Source of the DNA: Calocera cornea HHB12733 | Lineage: Eukaryota; Basidiomycota; Dacrymycetes; Dacrymycetales; Dacrymycetaceae | Direction of reading: 5' to 3' | Length of the DNA stretch: 41,980 nucleotides | NCBI GenBank assembly: GCA_001632435.1 | Contig: KV423965.1 | Span: 1 to 41,980, forward strand | Part shown: one piece after another, positions 33,461 through 41,980 of the stretch | How positions within the stretch are numbered: the first letter of the stretch is position 1 | Layout of the letters: each line of letters opens with the position of its first letter | Position numbers and translations under genes: made by a program | Notes under the pieces: generated by a model | Told to the model about the DNA's origin: nothing | Database searches by the model: none | What the model saw: only the letters and a program-made list of their open reading frames with translations

Positions 33461-34942
33461 TCAGAAGTCCGTTTCCTCCTCCGGGAATGGGGGGCGCCAA
33501 CGTTCCTCACTCGCTGGGAGGACGAGAGTTGGGATATCCCATCCATCCAGGCTCAGCGCAGCCTCGCGGATGTTGAGTATGATGCGGCCGGCACAGACGG
33601 CTTTCACGGCCACGTACACATCGGAGAAGGCGTACGACCATAATAACTTGCGACATCGTTAACCCATTGGAATGGGTGGGTTGTAGTGGCAGCATACCTG
33701 GTTTGTGTGGATAAGGGTAATCTCGGTGATGGCCAGAACTGATACACAGGTTTATCGATGTTGTTACCAATCTTCAACAAGGACGTACTGGAGAAGGCAA
33801 GCGAGACCAGGAAGGCTACGCAGCTGATCAGCATGGGAACAGCGCCAATATTGAGGAACCATATACCATCCCGGTAGAGAACCGTCAACATCCTCGCCAT
33901 AGTGCCGTCTCGCCCTGCTCGCCAGTATCACAATAGTCAGCAGTGGTACAGAATACCTCAGAGCTGGTTTGAGGGACGTACAATGGGATATTCCTCGGAG
34001 CAAAGTCATCCCAAACATGACTATGACCGGTGAGCACAGTCTGTGTCTTTCTACTGCTGTGGTCAACTTACACATTTCGTACGCAGCCCAAGCGATGTAC
34101 ATGTTTCCAAGCGGTGTTGAGCTCGCCAGCGTGAACGAACAGCCCGACAATCCCAGATCCCCATAGGACGTCTCTGAAGGGCGGTCAGTCTGCGACTCGT
34201 AAAACAGGGCTAGAACCTCACTCACCAGTGATTCCCTGTGCGGACGAGACATCGTAGAAAATGGCTACCCCAGTTGAACACATCCACGCTACCACGAGCA
34301 CCGCTGTAACACTCTTTCTCCGATCCCAGAGAACCCACGTCCGGAGAGAAACTATTACATCGGCGAGGAGACACTGGACGAGGGTCATGTCTGGAAAACA
34401 TGTCAAGCTTCCAAAACCACCATGGCCTGAAGTCCTTTACATTCGTTACCGAAAACCGCAAAGTTACAGGTACCAGGGGTGGGAGTTTGCGTCAGCAAAT
34501 CTGGGCATGCCCGCACTTGATATTTAGCATGTGGATCGCAAGCCAACGAAAGCACTTACCGTAGGCCCCAAGGGGGAACGTGATGAAGGGCAAATATCGC
34601 ACAACCAGAAAGAGCACTTTTCCGGGCGTCCACTTCGCCATCCAGACGACTTTCACCTCTGTCACACTTGTGACAAGGTAGTCAAACAGCTATTTCCGGG
34701 GACCAACAGTGAGCATTTCTTCAGCAAGCCGTACCAAGGGCTTGACTTGCCAAGAAAGCATTGCATGCAACTGTATGCACATTGTTGGCTCAGTCAGAAA
34801 CAGTGAACTGGGAAAGGGCGCTCAATTGGCGTACCAACAATCTCCTAAATAGAGTCAGTTGAGTGAGAAGCTGGCCCAGTTCCTCCAGTTGACGTACAGA
34901 AATGGTACGTTCGTACTGGATAGTTGCCTCTATCACATCCAT
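33461..34942 (-). CDS. DUF6533 7-TM membrane protein, paralog 5 (divergent)
   Basis: Twelve exons on the minus strand: 34942-34898, 34844-34835 (10 nt), 34770-34751 (20 nt), 34689-34560 (130 nt), 34500-34450, 34390-34226, 34173-34072, 34020-33982, 33914-33867, 33815-33789, 33738-33698 and 33646-33461. Total 287 aa. The core reads LFDYLVTSVTEVKVVW then WTPGKVLFLVVRYLPF. The helix motif is IVSLRTWVLWDRR, and VLYRD and RIILNIREA are kept. It is the most divergent paralog and has two introns the others lack: one splits the large central exon (34226/34173), the other the last exon (33698/33646). The intron after exon 3 uses a GC donor, TTG|GCAAGT at 34750-34745. The last intron has an AAG acceptor. 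Function unknown. Confidence 0.83.
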
Positions 34943-37333
34943 CCTCAGAGCCTCAGAGGTGTCACTGAGAAAGTACGGGAGCTAGAATCAAGCAGAGACC
35001 TGACCAGTGAGGAGCGGAAGGAGTCACGGGGATTCCTTCACGAGCAGTGGTGGCTCTTATGCTATACCGTCCTCTTGCGGCTTGTCATACCCAGAAGACG
35101 AAGCGTTGCTGGCGAGTTTCGTTGAGCCGAGCATAGAACGGTTGAAGGACCTTCTGCTCAGTGGTTACCCTTCCATTGCACGACGCAGCTCTGATGTGAT
35201 CAATGCTGGTCTGACAGTACCAAACATCGGCTAACTGAAGGCCTGCGGCGAACGAGTACGAATATGCTGTTACCCATGCTTACTTGAGAAGAAATAGCCT
35301 TCTTTTAGGGTGCGCACAGCAAGCGGATATTGCACTGCTATAACTTAGCCCGGAAAGATGTGCAGTGTAGGGTCCCGCTGCTACGGCGTTGAACACCTTG
35401 ACACAGCTCTGGCGCCCAGTGGCTGCTCACGTAAGTCTGAGACAATCAATTTCCTCGAACATCCGAACAGCTCTTCACAGGCCAGGCCGTGAGGAAGACC
35501 GCGGGCCAGCCCGAAGGCACACATTTTCCGTGTCCGTTACCCCTCCTCACAAATCATCTCGATATTATCGTTATCGACATTGCTCCAACTGCCAGCCTGC
35601 CCCTCTGCAGAGACCCGACGGGGGCTTCTTCAGTTCAGCCAACTCTGTAATGCCGCGTCAGGCGTTGTTGACGTGTCATCCAGTACGGCGCTCTGATCGC
35701 TTACCATATGATTGAAGCTGTGATCTGATGGACTCAGACAATATGGTTCGATGAAGTGTTACTAAGGGTCTGTGCGTTTCTGCAACGTTCGGGGATGGTG
35801 TTCCGTCCGGGTATGCACTCGAGGTAGATGCACTGAACAGCCCATCAGATCTCATCCATCCAACATAGTAGCTCGGGAATTCTGTCATACCCTCAGTCTC
35901 CTTCTCCTCGGACACCTACTCTTCCTGATTTCTATGATGGGGTGCACACTGCGCCACGCCTGAGACAACACTGATTAGTCGAGGGTCAGAACCCTTATCT
36001 TTATGTAGACAGCATGCGCTGTTCATCATTGATACCCCTGTATAATGAACGGAATCGCCTCATTCCAGTATGTCCGTCATCCCTATCATCACAGAAAAAG
36101 TCTGGGCAATATGATTAGAATGCATTGCCTGGTTCGAACAGTCGTACTGGCCGAGTGGTGATGAAGTTGCAAGACAGGTAGGTTAGCTGACTTGCTTCCG
36201 TCTCTCCCTCCATCGTAAACGGAGGCAGACCGGGAGGTGCTCACCTGTCACCCCGTACTTTTGACAATCAAAGCTGGCCAGGCTCACCACGCTGCTCCGC
36301 GTGGCGCACTGGACAGGTTGTTGTTCAACGCCGCTATCTGCTTTTCAGCACTGACGAGCACTTTTGTTCACTGCCCGATCGGCGGGGCCCGTGAGCACTT
36401 CATTTATCTCCGCACTACGGAGGCACATCCGAGAGTCGGCACTTAAGGAGCTTCTTCACGTCTGCACCTCCAGCACGACAGCTACACTAGTCGCAGATTT
36501 GCTTTTCAGCCAATGACTTGATGGACCAAGTCCAGGATCTATTTATCCTGGTGCACCAGAAACTTCAGCGCACTGGAGCCTGATATTGATTGGCGACCCG
36601 CGACTTCCGCGCTACAGTGATTCGAAACGGTGTACCGCCGGCGGCCGGCCTCGGTGAAACGCAGTGCTGATGACCAGCGCAATATGTTCCCCCTTTGCGC
36701 TCCACTCATGACCCGAGTTCCTTGCTACCTCAACTTGTACTACTGATCCGTGGAAATATAGTCAACATATGGATCCAGCATGCCAGCACAGTGGGAGATA
36801 GGAGTCCTCACCCGTCCTGGGTTACCATGCTCGACGGAAAGGCGCTGCCAGTCGAATGCACATTTCTATTGTATATTCTATGAGTGGGCATCGCCTTGGG
36901 TTAAACACGGGCATTTCTCTGATGGGAGATGCTAGGTGTTTGTCAACAGCTCGGATGCTTCTGATGATCCTTGCCATACTTTGGAGGCTGCCGAAGACGA
37001 GCCGGCATTGCATATTGTTCCTCAGGAACATCATATATTCAGGCCCTCCTGTATCCCCGACCTGCGTTCAAGACTGCGGCGACCTCATGTTCTAGAGGGT
37101 GTGTCTGCTCTTACTCTAGAGGTATCGCCTTCCTGTACACTATGCCCTTGGATCTTGCGCCCTGCAACCTGGCGGAGGGGCTCCGTAGCTGGATATTCCA
37201 GCAGGTGCTGCCTCTCCTCATACCGATCTCCCCGTCGGCAGCCCTATCATATCCCTCTTCATCAACTCATGCTAAAGTCAAACAACAACGAAAGGTATCG
37301 CATCGGTATCTGGGTGCACTTGTTCCACCGTAC
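34943..37333. other. 2.4-kb stretch with no supportable gene
   Basis: Only short frames on either strand, none with a domain, transmembrane pattern or splice series I could link. Near the right end a longer plus-strand frame (from 36971) is open into the F-box gene. The part before 37334 lacks F-box or LRR character and is treated as 5' flank. No terminal repeats or transposase fragments were recognised. It may hold decayed sequence or a non-coding transcript, which cannot be judged here. Confidence 0.5.
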
Positions 37334-38861
37334 ATGGTGCCTGTAGGAACAAGAATGCCGAGAGCCCTGAAATCGCTGGATATCGTGGAGCTCATCGTAG
37401 AACAGCTCTCCGCAGACGATGAAGACGATCGTGTTTCTCTCGCTCGTCTTTCCCACGTGTCGTGGATCTGGTTTGAGCCGTCCATCACGCGTCTCTACGA
37501 TACGGTCAATGTGGTGATGCTCCGTCAGCTGCTCACGGCGTTATCCTACCGATATAATGATGGGGTACGTCAAGGAACGTGTATGTCTATGCCAATCCAT
37601 TGACATTGCTCAACAGGCAACTTCTACGTACAAGCAAGATTGGAATCGATTTACGGTCTACTCCCGTCGCATTTCGATACTTCGGCTGCCCAAATGCAAC
37701 TGGAACAACAGAAGTGTGCCGCGATGGTCAGGGACCGGCCTTCAGCTCACCTTCTTCCGGGACCTCAGTCTGCACGTTGAAGCGAATCCAACTCTCGGCT
37801 GCCTCTTTCCTCGCTTGCAGCACCTCGACCTCGAGTTGCCGTACCAAATCAGTCTCGGTATGAGCGCCGTCTTACTATCTCCCGGGTTAAAGAGCCTGAG
37901 GTTACGCCGGGACATCCACCCTGTGGGCGAGGTCCTTCCATGGAGCGCGCGGCGGGATCTCAAGGCATACTGCTATGCACTCAACGAGTGGACACCTGAT
38001 CTTGAAGCGTTTAGCTTATGGGGACCAGCATTCGAGGCTCTGACCGATGTTACCGCGCTAGATGGACTACGACAGCTCCGCCATCTCTGTTATCTCGATC
38101 TTCCACCAGTACTTCAAGATGCTGCGTGTAGTATGCTGGCGCGACCGGCGGAATCAGCAGAGGACGAGGACCCATACGAGTCCAACCTAGGAGCGCACCG
38201 CCGGAACCCGCGAAAAGAAGCAGAAGGCACACTGCAGCTGCACACTTCGCCAGAGGCTGCAGTCGGGCTCCTGGCAAGCACAGCCTTCTCACAACTCAAA
38301 GCCTTCGAGATAACGATCACGGCTCCCGAAGCGGTCGAGGCCCTGGTGAGGATGAACGTTCTTCTGGTAAAGAAAGCCCCCTGCCTGCAGAGCTACACCT
38401 TCCTGCGCACTGGTGCCAGATGGAAGCGACCATATCCGATCCAGCCTCGTGCAAGCGACTTTGCCCCTCTCGCGGAGCTAGAGCATCTAGAGAGCCTCCA
38501 TCTCTCTGTCTTCCTCGCCACGGATGAACCGCCCTACGACAGGCCCGACGACCACGGATCCATCCTCCTCCGCCTGGCGGGGAACAGGCGCAAGCTGCGC
38601 TCGCTCACATGGGACTGGGCCATGGCGACGAAGAACCTCCCGGCGCCCGGAGCGCTCGCCCAGCTGGCACGTGCATCCAAGGCGCTGAAGCAACTCACCG
38701 TCCCGGCGAACCTGACGTTTGCCCATCTCTGCGCCGTGGAACCGCAGATCGGTCTAGAGCGGCTCGTCCTGGCCACCGGGACGGTGTACCTCAGCCGCGA
38801 GAAGTCCCACAGATGGCTCGGGTCGCTCTGGCCCCGAGCCAGGATTGAGGACCAGTCTTGA
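37334..38861 (+). CDS. F-box-like protein with degenerate leucine-rich region
   Basis: Two exons, 37334-37564 and 37617-38861, giving 491 aa. A second in-frame ATG at 37355 is an equally plausible start. Residues of about 8-50 (LDIVELIVEQLSADDEDD, then SLARLSHVSWIWFEPSITRLYDTV) fit the basidiomycete F-box-like pattern: a hydrophobic helix, a charged loop, and a W/F-rich second helix. The rest has irregular leucine-rich segments (RLQHLDLELPYQI, LKSLRLRR, LRHLCYLDLP, LEHLESLHLS, LRSLTWDW), as in F-box/LRR-like proteins. Such proteins are expected to bind Skp1 and recruit substrates to an SCF ubiquitin ligase. The target is unknown; this family is very large and fast-evolving in Agaricomycetes. 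There is no membrane segment. Confidence 0.82.
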
Positions 38862-39687
38862 CACAGGCATCAAGAAGCGCGTATGTACTAGCAAGAGCAC
38901 GAACTTCGGACTCAGTTGAGCGGCAGGATGTCGGGGGTAGTCTCCAGCTCCTCGACTGGTCAAAAACCGGAGAGCACTGTAGACTTTAAGTATGTGTAGA
39001 ACTAGAGCCTTAGGAATGTATGCCGAATACGCTGTATCATGGGCAATGCAGAGCATCTGCAACCACACCAGAGCCGTACAATGATGGCCGGTGGACGAGA
39101 GGCGCACCAACCGCGCCCGGCATTCCAGAGAATGCCTTGTTCTGCGCCACGGACACGACACCTGCCAAACCTAATCCTTCAGTCCGACATTCCAGGGCCC
39201 GTGACAGCCGGCCGACCGGCGTATACGCACAGACCCGACGGACCGGCGCGACACCCATTAATGCCCATCTCCCATCTCAGAGCATAAATTAATACAACAC
39301 GATACGGAAAAAGAGGGGGGAAGCCGTGTGAGGAAGGCCCAACTGAAGTAGCGGTGAAAGGGGTAGGTAGTAAAGGGATTGATGTTTGAGGACTGAAGCC
39401 GGAAGCCGGAAGCCGGAAGCCGGAAGCTCGTTAGTACGCTCGTAAAACATGATCGTATGGTCGTTAGCTACATGGCATGAGCAAAGCAAGCCAGACAAGG
39501 CAAGGCAAGGATAGGTCTTTTCTGGCGTTTTACAGTGCACACACTATACGTCTTTTATCGTTTTCCGCGTCGCACCGGCCTCGGCACCCTGGCACGGGTG
39601 GGCAGTCCGCTTCACTTTGAGCTTCTGAGCTCCAGGTGTGTGGGTTGGGCCCAGCGATGGCGCGAGTGGAGTAGTGGGTGGACGGCT
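38862..39687. other. Convergent flanks of the F-box and STRAP genes
   Basis: 826 bp between opposite-strand stop codons without a supportable gene. It contains a 7-bp tandem repeat at about 39395-39427. Confidence 0.5.
39395..39427 (+). repeat. 7-bp tandem repeat (GAAGCCG)n
   Basis: Between four and five perfect copies of GAAGCCG in the 3' flank of the STRAP gene. A simple repeat with no evident function. Confidence 0.85.
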
Positions 39688-40942
39688 CTAGCCCTGCCGG
39701 TACTGCTGCAGCCCGTTCGGGTTGCCGTTGCCGTTGCCGTTGCCCGCTCCGTTCTGCGCGGGGTCGACAGCCTGCCACAGGCCGTAAGTCTTGCCCGGCG
39801 TCGTCTGCCACAGGCGGATCGTGCCGTCCTCTGCCCGAAGGGGATCAGTATGTTAACCTCATTTGAAAGAGGGCATAGGAAGGAGGAGTCGGGAAGGAGA
39901 CCGGTGGGATGGGAGGGAAGGGAAGGGAAGGGAAGGCAAAGACAGGAGGGAAGGGACGCACCGCTCCCCGTCGCATACATCTCCCCATCCGGGCTGTACT
40001 CGACCGTGTGCACAGGCCCATGATGCCCTTTATACACCTCCTTCTCCTCGCCCGTATGGAAGTCGAACACCCTGACCCAGGGGTCGGCGAGGCTGCCGAC
40101 GACGTACCTGTCGGGGACGAGCGGGTGGAGGCTGGCGCTGCTGGGGGTGAAGGGGAAGCTGTGGATCGGGTACGGCGGCGGTGCGCTGCTCCCCGGCGAG
40201 GAGGCGGGGATGAAGCTGACCGTCTTGCCCGAGGTGACGACGAGGGTGTGGTGCGGCGCTGAGAGCTCCATGGACGTCACGGGCGCGTCGAGCGCGAGAG
40301 CCGCGGTGGGCGAGAGGGTGCGCAGGTCCCACCACCGGATCACCCCGTCCTCGCCTGCGCTCACGCCCTCGCTGTCACCCGTCCAGAGCACGCTACGTAC
40401 CGTCCCGTCGTGGCTGTCCTCCTTCGACCCCCCGGGCGAGCCCGGTGTGCGCCGCATGACGGCGCCGTGCCCGCCAGAGGTCGACGCTTGCTCGACGTCG
40501 AACAGCCGCACCTTCTTGTCCTGCGAGCCGGAGAGGATGTGTGTCCCGCGAGGGGAGAAGGAGACGGAGCGGACGATGTGCGGGTGAGGGAGGGTCAGCA
40601 AGGCTTCGCCGGTAAAAGTATCCCACAGTTTTCTGCCAGCAGGTCAGCATCCACCTCCTACCAGCGCATACACGAACGAAAGACGCACGCAGTAAAGTCC
40701 GCGCTGCCCGAGATGGCCCTACTCCCCGTGGCATCGAGCCTGGTGGACCACACTGCGCCCTTGTGGCCGATGAACGTGCCGAGCCAGTCGCCCTTCCAGT
40801 CGCGCAGCATGGGGTTTCCGTCCTTGCAGCTGGAGATGAGGAGGTAGGAGCCGTCCTGTTCGAGGAGCGGGGAGAAGGAGAGGTGGACGACGGGGCGGGT
40901 GTGGCCGGAGCACGTGAGGGGGACGTTCCGCTGCTGGGCCAT
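39688..40942 (-). CDS. STRAP/UNRIP-like WD40 protein
   Basis: Three exons on the minus strand: 40942-40689, 40632-39962 and 39830-39688, giving 355 aa, the usual size for STRAP (serine-threonine kinase receptor-associated protein, UNRIP). Animal members bind the SMN complex and other mRNP partners; fungal members are little studied. About seven WD40 blades are visible: CSGHTRPVVHLSFSP, then KDGNPMLRDW, GHKGAVWSTRLD, SGSADFTAKLWDTFTGE, SGSQDKKVRLFD, GTVRSVLW with EDGVIRWWDL, and finally GHHGPVHTVEYSPDGEMYA with EDGTIRLWQ. The start motif (PLTCSGHTRPV) is characteristic of the family. The tail has a Gly-Asn repeat from a GTTGCC hexamer run (about 39720-39745) and is poorly conserved in kind. 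Both introns are GT-AG with GTGCGT donors. Confidence 0.93.
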
Positions 40943-41885
40943 CGGGGCTGCTTCTGCTCGTGCTCGTCCCGAGGGGCGTTGGGAGTGGGAGATTAGGTGC
41001 GGGGCTGTGGGAGGTGCGCGGTAGGTGCGATGAGGAGGGGCCGGAGGAGGGTGGCAGGAGGGCAGTGTGGTGTATGTGTATGCGATGTATGCAGGGTAGT
41101 ACAGTGCGGCTTGGGTGCGGCTCTTGAGAGGTCAGACGGTGCTGAGATCCTGAATATCTTGTTGGGATGGCGTGGGTCCGTCAGCAGAGTCGCGTGTCGT
41201 TAGCGGGTGAATGGGCGGGTCGGTGAGCCGGGCTGTCCTTTCCTGATATGGGAGAGAGTGGGCGGAGGAGGGGGGGACGGGGGGGGGACGGTCGTATATG
41301 CTCGTCGTGGTCGGACAGGGGCAGCCGGCGGTCGGCGCGCGTTACAGCCCGTGGCAGGGGGGGAACCCGTCAGACGAAGCGGGAAGTCGGGAATGCTGAC
41401 CTTGAGTGCTGACGGTATGCGCGAGGGGAGCAACGAGCGAAACAAGGAGGGAGGGAGGGGGGAAGGAGGGCGAAGGTGCGCGAACACCGGGCAGGTGCAA
41501 ACTGAGCTGAGCTGAACTGAACTGGACCGGCCGGCCTGTCGGGAGCCGGACTCGGACGGACAGGGACGGACGGCGAGCAGACGAGCCTGAGCTCGTCCTG
41601 CATGCGTCCCTTCAGGTCAGCGGAAGCTATCGCCCCTACTAGCGGTGTGACGGTGTCCAGCTCTGATCACTCAGTCATGCAAAGCATGCAAATCATCCAG
41701 CCGTCGGCCGCTCCAGCTCAGAATCGCCCGTCCCTGGCTGCAGCTCGTGGCTCGTGGCGTGTCTGGCGTGCTTCTGAGCCTTTGTGACTACTAGGGTAAC
41801 CCATCTCGCTTCGCTCATTGTAACCGTTGTTTTTGGTCCCTCACCGAGTCTGCTGATTTTCTGCATTGCTCCCTTGTGGCCCTGT
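40943..41885. other. Intergenic region upstream of the STRAP gene
   Basis: The STRAP promoter lies at the left. Purine-rich stretches (G runs at 41266-41290 and 41450-41475) and short imperfect repeats (GAGCT/GAACT near 41503-41520) occur. No gene is supported. Confidence 0.5.
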
Positions 41886-41980
41886 GGTGCCCGTCTTGCG
41901 GTGCCCGTCTTGCGGTGCCCGTCTTGCGGTGCCCGTCTTGCGGTGCCCGTCTTGCGGTGCCCGTCTTGCGGTGCCCGTCT
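41886..41980 (+). repeat. 14-bp tandem repeat running off the window edge
   Basis: Six perfect copies of GGTGCCCGTCTTGC plus a partial seventh, with no mismatch between copies. The array continues past the end of the window, so its full length and whether it lies in a gene cannot be told. Confidence 0.95.

Noticed and set aside
33768..33815. A 48-nt version of exon 10 in DUF6533 paralog 5 (donor GTAACA)
   Set aside because: The 27-nt version ending at 33789 has a stronger GTACGT donor and the family exon length.
35389..35715. 108-codon plus-strand frame in the gene-free gap
   Set aside because: No domain, no splice partners, and composition like the surrounding non-coding sequence.
1..41980. 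tRNA genes, rRNA, CRISPR arrays, bacterial-type operons or ribosome binding sites
   Set aside because: No cloverleaf with an intact T-loop was recognised, no spaced direct-repeat array exists, and the intron-rich genes show this is eukaryotic nuclear DNA.

Overview
The window is nuclear DNA of a wood-decay type basidiomycete (Agaricomycetes, probably a polypore relative). The evidence is the density of short 50-70 bp introns, GC-rich coding sequence, basidiomycete-only families (DUF6533 membrane proteins, CxC5/CxC6 KDZ-associated genes), and fungal housekeeping genes with many introns. I rebuilt 16 intact multi-exon gene models and one broken transposase by hand from splice sites and frame. 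Every intact model sums to a whole number of codons.

Layout. 426-2513 (+) is an unrecognised protein with a coiled-coil and Pro-Ala tail. 4859-2587 (-) is a CxC5/CxC6 KDZ-associated gene, with an extraordinary G/C homopolymer just upstream of its start. 5912-8438 (+) is a membrane-anchored GH5 exo-beta-1,3-glucanase. 9927-11117 and 12561-13762 (+) are a tandem pair of 7-TM membrane proteins with identical exon plans. 14850-14188 (-) is nucleoside diphosphate kinase and 15285-15901 (+) is complex III subunit QCR7; they are divergent and share one promoter region. 16774-18183 (+) is an alpha/beta hydrolase.

The middle and right hold five DUF6533 7-TM paralogs: 19745-18336 (-), 21958-20663 (-), 22884-24233 (+), 31545-32925 (+) and 34942-33461 (-). 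Between them lie an MMTAG2-like RNA-associated protein (24564-25402), a pogo/Fot1-type transposon with terminal inverted repeats and a broken transposase (26019-27882), and a TOK-type two-pore potassium channel (28778-30902). After a 2.4 kb stretch without a supportable gene come an F-box-like protein (37334-38861) and a STRAP/UNRIP WD40 protein (40942-39688). The window ends in a 14-bp tandem repeat.

The most notable feature is the membrane-protein island. Seven receptor-like 7-TM genes of two families and a K+ channel lie within 25 kb. All five DUF6533 genes carry the same consecutive 10-nt and 20-nt microexons followed by a 130-nt exon, and three of them need a GC-AG intron at three different positions. 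The 7-TM pair has its own conserved 15-nt microexon. No function is established for either 7-TM family, so any joint sensory role is inference.
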